Part shown: positions 1-7,946 of the stretch, piece by piece
Numbering within the stretch: the stretch's first letter is position 1
How the letters are laid out: each line of letters starts with the position of its first letter
Source: an uncultured Mycolicibacterium sp.
GTDB taxonomy: Bacteria; Actinomycetota; Actinomycetes; Mycobacteriales; Mycobacteriaceae
Length of the DNA: 64,000 bases
Assembly: GCF_937941905.1 (NCBI RefSeq)
Contig: NZ_CALDGS010000155.1
Span: forward strand, 1 to 64,000
Reading direction: 5' to 3'
Made by a program: the position numbers and the translations under genes
Notes under the pieces: generated by a model
What the model was told of the DNA's origin: nothing
What the model saw: the letters and a program-made list of their open reading frames with translations, nothing else
Database searches by the model: none

Positions 1-520
1 TGTTGGTGATCAGGAAGACGTACTGGCAGTTGTGCGCGCCGGTGGTGAACATCTTGGCGCCGTTGATGATCCAGTGGTCGCCGTCGCGCACCGCGCGGGT
101 CTTGCAGGTGGCGATGTCGGAGCCGCCCTCGGGTTCGGTGTAGCCCAGGCACATCCGCACGTGCCCGCTGTACACCCCGGGCAGCACCTCCCGCTGCAGC
201 TCGGGGCTGCCGAACCGGGCCACCGTCCGGGCCACCAGCGCGGTGGTGCCCCAGGTCACCCACGGCACGTGGAAGCGGCGCTTCTCCAGTTCCCAGATGC
301 GCCGGCGCACCCGGCTGAACCCGCCCTCCTGGCCGGCCTTGAGCTCCTGCTCGAGGTAGCCGGCCGCACCGAGCGCCAGATGCACGCCCTCGTCGAAGTT
401 GTCACCGGTCTCGCGGTCGCGGCGGCGCACCTCCGCGGTGACCAGGGTGCCCAGCAGATCCCGGATCTCGGCGTGGAACGCCCGGTCCTCCGCGGACAGC
501 TGCACGCGGGAGAAGTCCAT
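1..520 (-). CDS. Acyl-CoA dehydrogenase (FadE family), partial
   Basis: Flavin-dependent alpha,beta-dehydrogenation of an acyl-CoA is the expected role. The ATG is at 520 and the reading runs off the left edge after about 173 codons, so the FAD-binding C-terminal half is not seen. An N-terminal helical domain is followed by YTEPEGGSD (residues 127-135) and WIINGAKMFTTGAH (150-163), both typical of the middle beta-domain. It is last of the visible genes in the minus-strand operon, 13 bases after another FadE. The adjacency of two unlike FadE genes suggests a heteromeric enzyme, which is inference. Confidence 0.88.
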   Translation of the reverse strand, partial: MDFSRVQLSAEDRAFHAEIRDLLGTLVTAEVRRRDRETGDNFDEGVHLALGAAGYLEQELKAGQEGGFSRVRRRIWELEKRRFHVPWVTWGTTALVARTVARFGSPELQREVLPGVYSGHVRMCLGYTEPEGGSDIATCKTRAVRDGDHWIINGAKMFTTGAHNCQYVFLITN

Positions 521-533
521 CGGCACGGTCCCT

Positions 534-1574
534 TCAGGCGGTCTCGCGGTCCGCGACGAGGCGGGCGATGTACTGGGCGGTGGCGGCCGGATCCCCCGCC
601 GCCACCGCCCAACCCCTCGCGCGCACCAGATAGGCGGTGGCCGGCGCCTCGGCCGACACCCCCAGTCCCCCTTGGACGTGCACGGCCATGGTGGCCGCGC
701 GGGACGCCTCCTCGGCCATGAACACGAACGCCGACGGCGCCAGTTCCGGGCGCTCGTCGGGTTCGTTGTCCAGGAACCAGGCCGCGCGGTGCGCCAGGTT
801 GCGGCCGCCGTGCACCACGACGGCCATGTTGGCCAGCGGGTGCGAGATGGCCTGCAGGGTGGCGATCGGAACCCCGAGTGTGTAACGGTTCCTGGCGAAT
901 TCGCAGGCGATGGTCATGGTCTGCTCCACCAGCCCGACCAGCGCGGCGGCGGTGAGCAGCCGCCACTCGTCCAGGGCGCGACGGTAGGCGGCGACGGCCC
1001 CGGGTCCGCTGCCGAGCACGGTGCGCTCGTCGGCGGCGGCCGGATCCACCCAGGCCATCGGCAGCCGGCCCAGATTGTCGACGCGGGTGTGCCGGGTGGC
1101 GAACCGCAGTGCCAGCACGTCGTCGCCGTCGCGGACCACGACCTGATCGGCGATCGAAGCGGCCGGCACCAGCCGCGGCCCGGTGCCCGGGTCCAGGTGC
1201 GGGTCGATGCCGACGATGCGCCGGCCCGCCACCGCGTCGGCGTCGGCCGCGTCGAGGGCGGCCAGCAGCCGGGCGGCGACCACGTGGTCGATCCACGGCA
1301 CCGGGGCCAGCACCCGGCCCACCTCCTCGGCGACCAGGGTCAGGTCGACCAGGGTCGCCCCGTCGCCGCCCGCGGCCTCCGGCACCGCCATCGACGCCGC
1401 CCCCATGGCGCACAACCGTTCCCACAGGCTCTTGTCGAAACCGGTGGCCTCGGCCTCGCGCACCACCTCGATCGGGCAGTGGGTGGCGAAGAACTCGCGG
1501 TAGGCCTGCTGCACCGCCCGGTGGTCCTCGGACAGGCTGTAGTCCTGCCGGCGCAGTTCGTAGCGGTCGACCAT
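534..1574 (-). CDS. Acyl-CoA dehydrogenase (FadE family)
   Basis: A 346-residue protein, at the short end for the family (usually 370-410). The N-terminal helical domain begins MVDRYELRRQDYSLSEDH. The C-terminal domain shows the RNRYTLGVPIATLQAISH segment and VHVQGGLGVSAE, the position of the usual QxxGGxG FAD-contact motif. The middle domain is degenerate, without a clear TEP-GSD motif, as in beta subunits of heteromeric mycobacterial dehydrogenases. The ATG at 1574 overlaps the stop of the upstream amidohydrolase by one base, so translation is probably coupled. Pairing with the neighbouring FadE is inferred from context. Confidence 0.88.
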   Translation of the reverse strand: MVDRYELRRQDYSLSEDHRAVQQAYREFFATHCPIEVVREAEATGFDKSLWERLCAMGAASMAVPEAAGGDGATLVDLTLVAEEVGRVLAPVPWIDHVVAARLLAALDAADADAVAGRRIVGIDPHLDPGTGPRLVPAASIADQVVVRDGDDVLALRFATRHTRVDNLGRLPMAWVDPAAADERTVLGSGPGAVAAYRRALDEWRLLTAAALVGLVEQTMTIACEFARNRYTLGVPIATLQAISHPLANMAVVVHGGRNLAHRAAWFLDNEPDERPELAPSAFVFMAEEASRAATMAVHVQGGLGVSAEAPATAYLVRARGWAVAAGDPAATAQYIARLVADRETA

Positions 1575-2413
1575 CAGTGCTCCCGGTCGGATCGGCCGAA
1601 GAAGAATTCGGCGGCGTTGCGGTAGAGGTAGTTGTCCAGGACGTCGTCGGGCAGATCCAGGGCGGTCGCCTCCGGGACCACCCGGCACATCCGCAGCACC
1701 GGCCAGTCCGAGCCGAAGATGACCTTGTCCCGGCCGCGGGTGCGCATGTAGTGCAGCAGCGCCTCGGGCAGCCGCTTGGGCGACCAGGCCGAGGTCATCA
1801 GCCGCAGGTTGGCGTACTTGAGCAGCAACCGGATCGCCACGTCCCACCACGGGTCGGCGCCGTGGATCATGCACAGCTTCAGCTCCGGGAACCGCACGCA
1901 CACCCGGTCGAGGTGGATCGGGTGCTGCACCTCGCCGGGAATGGGCGGGCCGGGGATGCCGGTGTTGACGCACAGCGGCAGTTCGAGTTCGGCGCACTTG
2001 GTGTAGAGCGGGTAGTAGACCGCGTCGCTGGGCGGGTACTGCCCGTCGCCCCAGAAGCTCGGCCCCACCGCCGCATACACCACCGGCAGATCCCTTGCCA
2101 CAGCGGCCAGTTCACGCAGCGTCGGGATGGGCCGCAGCAGGTCGAGTCCGCCGACGGCCAGCGCGAACCGGTCCGGGCGGGCCTCGACGAACTTGCGGGC
2201 GGTGACCGACGGTCTGCTGAGGCTGTCCATCAGCACCGCACGTTGCACCCCCTGCTCGTCCATCTCGTCGAGCAGTTCCTCGAGCTCCACCGGGGCGAAC
2301 ATCGACGCCGGTCCCTTGAAGTAGTCGTCGCGGACCCGCACCATCCAGCCGGGCTGCTGTTCGGTCTCGCCGAAGTGCACGTTGACCAGGCAGTCGATCA
2401 CCTTGCGCGTCAT
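1574..2413 (-). CDS. Amidohydrolase-2 family TIM-barrel protein (279 aa)
   Basis: Amidohydro_2 proteins are metal-dependent hydrolases or decarboxylases. Visible landmarks are KLCMIHGADPWW (barrel-strand histidine) and a C-terminal FGSDWPVLR with the metal-binding Asp. The usual N-terminal HxH is degenerate (DCLVNVHF), so metal binding may differ or be lost. ATG at 2413 overlaps the stop of the synthetase gene by four bases (ATGA). It is the second amidohydrolase in this operon, only distantly similar to the one starting at 5256. A role in C-C bond cleavage or decarboxylation of a ring-derived CoA intermediate is a guess from context. Confidence 0.85.
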   Translation of the reverse strand: MTRKVIDCLVNVHFGETEQQPGWMVRVRDDYFKGPASMFAPVELEELLDEMDEQGVQRAVLMDSLSRPSVTARKFVEARPDRFALAVGGLDLLRPIPTLRELAAVARDLPVVYAAVGPSFWGDGQYPPSDAVYYPLYTKCAELELPLCVNTGIPGPPIPGEVQHPIHLDRVCVRFPELKLCMIHGADPWWDVAIRLLLKYANLRLMTSAWSPKRLPEALLHYMRTRGRDKVIFGSDWPVLRMCRVVPEATALDLPDDVLDNYLYRNAAEFFFGRSDREH

Positions 2414-4038
2414 GACATCCCCACCGTGTCCGCCGTCGCCCGGCCCGCGACCGACCGGGCCCAGCGGTAGTCGGGCTTGCCGTTGCCGAGCCGCCGCACC
2501 GCCGCGACGGCGATGAACTCCTTGGGTACCTTGAACCCGGCCAGCGTCGCCGCGCAGTGCGCCTGCAGCGCCGCCGCGGCGACCTCGGCACCGGGCGCGG
2601 CGGCCACCAGCGCCACTACCTCCTGGCCCCAGCGGTCGCTGGGCCGGCCGATCACCAGGGCGTCGGCCACGGCGGGGTGGGTGCGCAGCACCTCCTCGAC
2701 CTCCTCGACGAACACCTTCTCCCCGCCGGTGTTGACCACCAGCGCGTCGCGGCCGTAGAGCCGCAGGGTGCCGTCGGGGGCCAGGCTGCCGCGGTCGCCG
2801 GAGACCACCACCCGGGTGCCGTCCACGACGGGGAAGGTGTGCCGGGTGGCGTCCTCGTCGTCGAAGTAGCCCAACGGGATCCGACCGCTGCGGGCGACGA
2901 ACCCGATTTCGTCCTCCCCCGGCGCCAGGAACCGCCGGCGGTCGGCGGCGAGCACCAGCGCGCCGGTGCGCAGTTCGAAGGTGTCCTTGGGGTCGTCGCG
3001 GCGGCTGCGGCCGAAGCCGACGTTGCCGGTCTCCGAGGAGCCGTAGCCGTTGACGAAGGTGATGTGCGGCAGCAGTTCCAGCAGCGCCCGCCGGTGTCCG
3101 GGGTTGGTGGCCGCCCCGCCGGCGGCCAGCGCGTACAGCGACGACAGGTCGTAGCGGTGCGCGCGCAGCTCCTCGATGAGCGGGGCGACGTAGGCGTCGC
3201 CGACCATGGTCATCAGCCCGACCCGCTCCCGTTCGGCGGTGCGCAGTACCGCGCGCGGGTCGAATCGGGTGCGGTCGTAGAGCACCACCGGGATGCCGTT
3301 GAGCAGCCCGGCGAACGCGGTCCACATGCCGGCGGCGTGCATCAGCGGCGACACCGCGAACCAGGGCGGGCTCTCGCTGCGCACCCGGTCCCCGATCTCG
3401 GCGGCCGAGGCGTGGTCGGCGCCGTTCATCGACACCACGTAGGTGTCGGCCTGCCGCCACATCACCCCCTTGGGCCGGCCGGTGGTGCCGCCGGTGCAGA
3501 TCATCAGCACGTCGTCGGGCGACCCGTCGAGGTGCCGGTCGTCGCCGCCGGCGGCGAGCGCGTCGTCGAGGTCCACCGAGCCGGGCAGTACCGAGGTGCG
3601 GCCGCCGTCGTCGTCGACGGCGATGAGCAGTTCCGCGCCGGCCGGCAGCACGTCGGCGAACCGCGGCCCGAGCGAGCGGTGGTAGATCACCGCCCGCGGC
3701 CGCAGGTAGGCGAAGAGCTCGGCCACCTCGCGCGGGGTGTAGTGGTAGTTGACGTTGACCGGGGCGGTGCGCGCCCGCAGGCAGCCGATGACCATGTCCG
3801 GGTAGAGGTCGTTGTGCATCAGCAGCGCCACCCGGTCCTGGCCGCACTCCCAGTTGCGCAGCTCGGCGCGCTCCCGGTGGGCCCCGAATCCGTTGTCGGC
3901 CAGGAAGTTCGCCATCCTGCGGGTGCGCTCGGCAGCCTCGGCGTAGGTGCTGCGCCGCGGCCCGCAGACCGTCATCACCCGGTCCGGCACGGCCGCCGCG
4001 ACCGCGTCGAGCACCGCCGGGATGGTCCACTCGGCCAT
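2410..4038 (-). CDS. Fatty-acid/aryl acyl-CoA synthetase (FadD family)
   Basis: ATP-dependent adenylation of a carboxylic acid followed by CoA thioester formation. 542 residues, a normal full length. The P-loop-like A3 motif reads CTGGTTGRPKG at residues 181-191. The A5 region is NGYGSSETGN, and the C-terminal catalytic Lys lies in RRLGNGKPDYRW. Its position in an operon with ECH, FadE and amidohydrolase genes makes it the likely entry enzyme for the pathway. Substrate cannot be read from sequence. It lies three bases downstream of the amidohydrolase stop at 4042. Confidence 0.93.
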   Translation of the reverse strand: MAEWTIPAVLDAVAAAVPDRVMTVCGPRRSTYAEAAERTRRMANFLADNGFGAHRERAELRNWECGQDRVALLMHNDLYPDMVIGCLRARTAPVNVNYHYTPREVAELFAYLRPRAVIYHRSLGPRFADVLPAGAELLIAVDDDGGRTSVLPGSVDLDDALAAGGDDRHLDGSPDDVLMICTGGTTGRPKGVMWRQADTYVVSMNGADHASAAEIGDRVRSESPPWFAVSPLMHAAGMWTAFAGLLNGIPVVLYDRTRFDPRAVLRTAERERVGLMTMVGDAYVAPLIEELRAHRYDLSSLYALAAGGAATNPGHRRALLELLPHITFVNGYGSSETGNVGFGRSRRDDPKDTFELRTGALVLAADRRRFLAPGEDEIGFVARSGRIPLGYFDDEDATRHTFPVVDGTRVVVSGDRGSLAPDGTLRLYGRDALVVNTGGEKVFVEEVEEVLRTHPAVADALVIGRPSDRWGQEVVALVAAAPGAEVAAAALQAHCAATLAGFKVPKEFIAVAAVRRLGNGKPDYRWARSVAGRATADTVGMS

Positions 4039-4041
4039 GGT

Positions 4042-5256
4042 TCAGACGTTCGCGCCGACGTGCAGGCCGAGCAGTTCCAGGGCGTTGTCGCGCATCACCC
4101 GCCGGGTGTCCTCGTGGCTGAACTCGGGGAACTGCGGGATGTCGGCGGTGAACGACATCGGGTCGGCCAGGCCCTCGCCGTGCGGCCAGTCCGAGCCGAA
4201 CAGGATCCGGTTCACCCCGATGGTCTCGGCGAGCAGCTTGACGTCCTCCTCGTAGTAGGGCGCGATCCAGACGTTGCGCTTGAGCTGCTCGACCGGATCC
4301 TCCTTGAAGTGGTGTGGATTGGTGTTGGCGGCCTTCTTCAGCCGCTTGATGAGCCGGTAGACGAAGTAGGAGCCGTTCTCGATGCTGGCCACCTTGAGCG
4401 TGGGGTGGCGGGTGAACACCTGGTGCACGATCATCGAGGCGATGGTGTCGTGGATGGCGCGGTCGTCCATGAGCACCATGTCGAGCGGGTCGCGCTTGCC
4501 GAAGCCGCGGAACTCGCCGCTGCCGCCCCACAGCGCCGGGATGGCCATGTACCCGGAGTCGGACAGGTGGAAGACCACCGGCACCCCGGCCTCGGCCAGC
4601 CGCGCCCACACCGGGTCGTGCACCGGGTCGCCGAGCGAGCGGGGCCGCACCGCACCGGGCACCGGCGCGGGCCGGACGCACACCAGTCTGGCGCCGCGGC
4701 CGAGCACGAACTCGACCTCCTCGACGGCCTTTTCGGGGTCGGCCAGCGAGATGATCGGGGCGGCCAGGATGCGGTGGTCGGGCCGGTCGAAGCCCCAGTC
4801 CTCGTCGAGCCAGAGGTTGAACGCGTGGATGGAGGCCATGGTGGCCGGGATGTCGTGTTTGAGCCCCTCCTCCACGCCGCAGGCGAAGGTCGGCAGCATG
4901 AACACGGTTTCGAGGTTCTGCCGGTCCAGCACGGCCACCCGGGCGTCGCGGTTCTGGTACTCCGGATGGTCGGCGAGCCGGTCGACCTTCATCAGCGAGC
5001 CCGGGTCCACGCCCTCGGGGATCTCGCCCCGGAACAACAGGTCCAGGCAGCCGGGTTCGATGATCGGGTCGAACGTCGGGTTCGGGATGAAATGGTTGAT
5101 CTTCCCGCCGAACACGGCGTAGGTGCGCCTGCCGTCGGTGAGCATCTGCACCCCGCGGTGACGGAACTCCCTGGGCAGATGGCGGGTGAAGGCGTCCAGC
5201 GGCTCGTAGTAGTGGTTGTCGACGTCGATGGCCCGGTAGTCGAGCTTGGCGGTCAT
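4042..5256 (-). CDS. Amidohydrolase-2 family TIM-barrel protein (404 aa)
   Basis: Longer member of the Amidohydro_2 family found repeatedly in mycobacterial lipid and ring catabolic clusters. The start is AIDVDNHYYEPLDAF, where the canonical HxH is replaced by DNHYYEP. VVFHLSDSGY, SIENGSYFVYRL and FGSDWPHGEG mark later barrel strands, the last carrying the conserved metal-site Asp. ATG at 5256 overlaps the upstream ECH stop by four bases. The reaction is unknown. Hydrolysis or decarboxylation of a CoA-linked intermediate is plausible because of the FadD/ECH/FadE neighbours. Confidence 0.88.
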   Translation of the reverse strand: MTAKLDYRAIDVDNHYYEPLDAFTRHLPREFRHRGVQMLTDGRRTYAVFGGKINHFIPNPTFDPIIEPGCLDLLFRGEIPEGVDPGSLMKVDRLADHPEYQNRDARVAVLDRQNLETVFMLPTFACGVEEGLKHDIPATMASIHAFNLWLDEDWGFDRPDHRILAAPIISLADPEKAVEEVEFVLGRGARLVCVRPAPVPGAVRPRSLGDPVHDPVWARLAEAGVPVVFHLSDSGYMAIPALWGGSGEFRGFGKRDPLDMVLMDDRAIHDTIASMIVHQVFTRHPTLKVASIENGSYFVYRLIKRLKKAANTNPHHFKEDPVEQLKRNVWIAPYYEEDVKLLAETIGVNRILFGSDWPHGEGLADPMSFTADIPQFPEFSHEDTRRVMRDNALELLGLHVGANV

Positions 5257-6173
5257 GGCGAATCCCTTCGGTCGGCGGGTTGCCGGGCGGCGGCCGGCGG
5301 CGGCGGGAACCGTGGTGGTCGCTTCTCCAGGAAGCTGACGACGCCCTCGACGACGTCGGGCCGGCGCAGCGATTCGCGCAGCAGCTGCTCGGAAGCCGCA
5401 CTGGCCGAGGCGAGATCGCCGACCGTGTCGGCGTAGAGCTGGCGCTTGATGACGGCCAGCGAGGCCGGCGAGCAGTGCAGCGCGATGTCGCCGGCGTACT
5501 CCAGTGCCCGGTCCAGCACCCGCCCTCCCGGCACCGTCTCGGTGACCAGCCCGAGTTCGCGCGCCTCGACGGCGCCGACGGTGCGCCCGCTGAGCAGCAG
5601 ATCGGCCGCGGCCGCCCAGCCGATGAGCCGGGGCAGGATCCAGGACACCCCGTACTCGGCGATCAGCCCGCGCCGGGCGAACGGGGCGGCGAACCTGGCC
5701 TCCTCGGCGGCGAACCGCACGTCGCACATCAGCGCCAGGGTCAGCCCGATGCCCACGCACGCCCCGTTGACCGCCGCGACGATCGGTTTGCGCACGGTGG
5801 TCAGCTGCCAGGGGTGCCGGTCGCCGACCAGCGAACTCAGGTCCGGGTCGCCGTCGAGACCGCCGGAGCCGGGCCGTAATCCGTTGGCGCCGCCCAGGTT
5901 CGCGCCGGCGCAGAAGGCCCGGCCGGATCCGGTGAGCACGATCGCGCGCACCGCGGGGTCGGCGTCGGCGCGGTCCAGCCCGTCGAACAGCGCGGCGGCG
6001 AGGTCGCCGCCCCAGGTGTTGAGCCGCTCCGGCCGGTTCAGCGTGAGCACCGCGACACCGGGGTCGTGCACGGTGTAGCGCACGGCCGGCCCGGTGTCGG
6101 TGTCCGGGTCGGCGCCCGGGTGCCCGGGGCCGGCCACCCGCTCGGATGGGCTCACCCGCGTCCTCCGTCCCAC
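5253..6173 (-). CDS. Enoyl-CoA hydratase/isomerase (crotonase fold)
   Basis: First gene of a six-gene overlapping minus-strand operon. Crotonase landmarks are VAVLTLNRPERLNTW, ILTGSGRAFCAGANL (first oxyanion-hole region), NGACVGIGLTLALMCDVRFA (second oxyanion-hole region) and GLIAEYGVSW, where the Glu fits a catalytic acid/base. Likely hydrates or isomerises an enoyl-CoA made by the FadE genes downstream. The GTG at 6173 gives 306 residues. An in-frame GTG at 6155 would remove six codons and is equally possible. A perfect palindrome lies just upstream (6181-6192). Confidence 0.9.
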   Translation of the reverse strand: MGRRTRVSPSERVAGPGHPGADPDTDTGPAVRYTVHDPGVAVLTLNRPERLNTWGGDLAAALFDGLDRADADPAVRAIVLTGSGRAFCAGANLGGANGLRPGSGGLDGDPDLSSLVGDRHPWQLTTVRKPIVAAVNGACVGIGLTLALMCDVRFAAEEARFAAPFARRGLIAEYGVSWILPRLIGWAAAADLLLSGRTVGAVEARELGLVTETVPGGRVLDRALEYAGDIALHCSPASLAVIKRQLYADTVGDLASASAASEQLLRESLRRPDVVEGVVSFLEKRPPRFPPPPAAARQPADRRDSP

Positions 6174-6180
6174 GCTGGCT

Positions 6181-6192
6181 GTATGCGCATAC
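6181..6192. promoter_or_regulatory. Palindrome upstream of ECH operon, candidate operator
   Basis: GTATGCGCATAC is a perfect 12-base palindrome in the 69-base gap between the SDR stop and the ECH start. On the minus strand it directly follows an AT-rich stretch (GGCTTATACCGATAGG) that could hold promoter elements. Position and symmetry fit a TetR-type operator for the six-gene operon. The TetR gene at 7221 is the obvious candidate regulator, but its likely own operator (7060-7080) has a different core. Confidence 0.45.
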
Positions 6193-6242
6193 TGTACACC
6201 TATCGGTATAAGCCTCCAGCGGCTTCGCCCGGGCGCACCGGC

Positions 6243-7040
6243 TCAGACGAAATCGCTGCCGCCGTCGACGTTCACGTTGGCGCCGGTCATGTAGGAGTTG
6301 CGCCGGGAGGCCAGGAACGCCACCACGGGCCCGACCTCCTCGGGCAGTCCGGCCCGCGGCAGGTGCGCCGGGTGGCCGAAGTGCTCGTCGATGGCCGCCA
6401 TCAGCGCATACGGGTCGTTGCCGTCGACGCCCACCGACGCGGCCCACCCGGTGAGCGCCTCGGTGGCGATCGACCCCGGCGAGACGACGTTGACCAGGAT
6501 CTCGTCCGGTGCGAGCAGCAGCGACAGGTTCTTGGAGATGCTGACCACCATCGCCTTGGCCGCGGTGTAGGCGGCCAGCACGGTGCTCTGCCGCTGGGTG
6601 GAGTGGGCGGAGAAGTTGACGATGCGCGCCCACTCGGCCCGCCGCAGCAGCGGCAGCGCGGCGCGCACGCAGTGCACCATGCCCAGCACCCCCTCGTCGA
6701 CGGCCAGCCGCCACTGGTCGTCGTCGAGCTGCTCGAAGGTGCCCCGCACGCTCGGCCCCTGGGCGTTCACCAGCACGTTGAGCCGGCCGCCCCAGCGCTC
6801 GGCGAGCTCGGCGAACACCGCCTCGGCCTGCGCCCGGTCGGTCACGTCGGCGACCAGCCCGACCGCGTCGGGGCTGCCCGCGGCGGCGAGCTCGGCCGCG
6901 GCGCGGTCGAGCACCGCCCGGGTCCGGCCCACCACGGCCACCTTCGCGCCGTCCTCCGCCATGCACCGGGCGGCCGCGAACCCCATGCCGCGGCCGCCGC
7001 CGACCACCACCGCGGTGGCGTCGCCGTACCCCAGGTCCAC
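6243..7040 (-). CDS. Short-chain dehydrogenase/reductase, atypical motifs
   Basis: 265-residue Rossmann oxidoreductase. The cofactor loop reads VVVGGGRGMGFAAAR instead of TGxxxGxG. VLVNAQG replaces NNAG. The catalytic region is IVNFSAHSTQRQSTVLAAYTAAKAM, so Ser, Tyr and Lys of the YxxxK triad are present. C-terminal NVNVDGGSDFV is typical of the family. Start is GTG at 7040. Divergent from the TetR gene at 7221 and 69 bases upstream of the ECH operon, it probably oxidises or reduces a hydroxyacyl-CoA of the same pathway (inference). Confidence 0.88.
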   Translation of the reverse strand: MDLGYGDATAVVVGGGRGMGFAAARCMAEDGAKVAVVGRTRAVLDRAAAELAAAGSPDAVGLVADVTDRAQAEAVFAELAERWGGRLNVLVNAQGPSVRGTFEQLDDDQWRLAVDEGVLGMVHCVRAALPLLRRAEWARIVNFSAHSTQRQSTVLAAYTAAKAMVVSISKNLSLLLAPDEILVNVVSPGSIATEALTGWAASVGVDGNDPYALMAAIDEHFGHPAHLPRAGLPEEVGPVVAFLASRRNSYMTGANVNVDGGSDFV

Positions 7041-7059
7041 GCCCCAACTATAGGCGGCC

Positions 7060-7080
7060 TTACCATATGGTTTTCGGTAA
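7060..7080. promoter_or_regulatory. Candidate TetR operator in SDR/TetR divergent region
   Basis: A 21-base element with outer arms TTACC and GGTAA encloses a second palindrome, CCATATGG (7063-7070). It lies 19 bases upstream of the SDR start and 140 bases upstream of the TetR start, the usual place for a site that represses both directions. Seen directly as inverted repeats; the function is inferred from position. Confidence 0.45.
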
Positions 7081-7220
7081 ATCTGTGAGGTGCGCTACGC
7101 TGGGGCGACCGAGCGATGCCCGCCACATCGAGGGTTTGCCGAGCGGTGAATCGGATGGCTCCCGGTATCGTTGTCGGCCGAATCGTTCGATCGCGAGCGG
7201 AAGGTGAAAGAGGGGCCACC

Positions 7221-7943
7221 GTGGCGAAACAGTCGACCGCACCGAAACGTCAGCGGCGCGAGCGCGGCTCGATCAACCCGGACGACATCATCTCGGGCGC
7301 CTTCGAACTCGCCGAACAGATCGGGATCGACAACCTGAGCATGCCACTGCTCGGCAAACACCTCGGCGTCGGGGTCACCAGCATCTACTGGTACTTCCGC
7401 AAGAAGGACGACCTGCTCAACGAGATGACCAACCGCGCGCTGCGCGAGTACGTCTTCGAAACCCCCTACGTCGACCCCGACAACTGGAAGGAATCGCTGC
7501 GCACCCACGCGCGCAACATGCGCAGGACGTTCCTGTCCAGCCCGATCCTGACCGACCTGGTGCTCATCCGCGGCGCGCTCAACGCCCGGATGCGCCGGGT
7601 CGGCGTGCAGCACACCGAGGCGGCGGTCGCGGCGCTGGTGCAGGCCGGCCTGACGCCGGAGGACGCGTTCGACACCTACTCGGCGGTGTCGGTGCACGTG
7701 CGCGGATCGGTGGTGCTCGAGCGACTGCACGCCAAGACCCGGGACCTGTTCGAGGACGCCGCGGACGAGCCGTCGTCGATCGACCCGCAGACCGCACCGC
7801 TGCTGGCCGAGCTCACCGCCAAGGGCCGGCGGATGGCCGCCGCCGACGAGCACAACTTCGAGTACGGCCTGGCCTGCATCCTCGACCACGCCGAGCGGCT
7901 GATCGAGCAGCGGGCCGCGGCCGGGCGCGGCCGCTCCCGCTGA
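7221..7943 (+). CDS. TetR-family transcriptional regulator
   Basis: 240-residue DNA-binding repressor. The N-terminal helix-turn-helix spans PDDIISGAFELAEQIGIDNLSMPLLGKHLGVGVTS in pieces, ending in IYWYFRKKDDLL, the classic recognition helix and following turn. The C-terminal domain is the variable ligand-binding part, probably for a CoA ester. GTG at 7221 is preferred because the motif AAAGAGGGG lies just upstream and a basic tail (PKRQRRERG) precedes the HTH. Divergent from the SDR gene, so control of the left-hand operons is likely. Confidence 0.9.
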   Translation: MAKQSTAPKRQRRERGSINPDDIISGAFELAEQIGIDNLSMPLLGKHLGVGVTSIYWYFRKKDDLLNEMTNRALREYVFETPYVDPDNWKESLRTHARNMRRTFLSSPILTDLVLIRGALNARMRRVGVQHTEAAVAALVQAGLTPEDAFDTYSAVSVHVRGSVVLERLHAKTRDLFEDAADEPSSIDPQTAPLLAELTAKGRRMAAADEHNFEYGLACILDHAERLIEQRAAAGRGRSR

Positions 7944-7946
7944 CGC

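Noticed and set aside
2557..5436. Very long open frame (959 codons) on the plus strand opposite the FadD and amidohydrolase genes
   Set aside because: Composition is Arg/Gly/His-rich without motifs; it is the shadow of genuine minus-strand genes in a high-GC genome.
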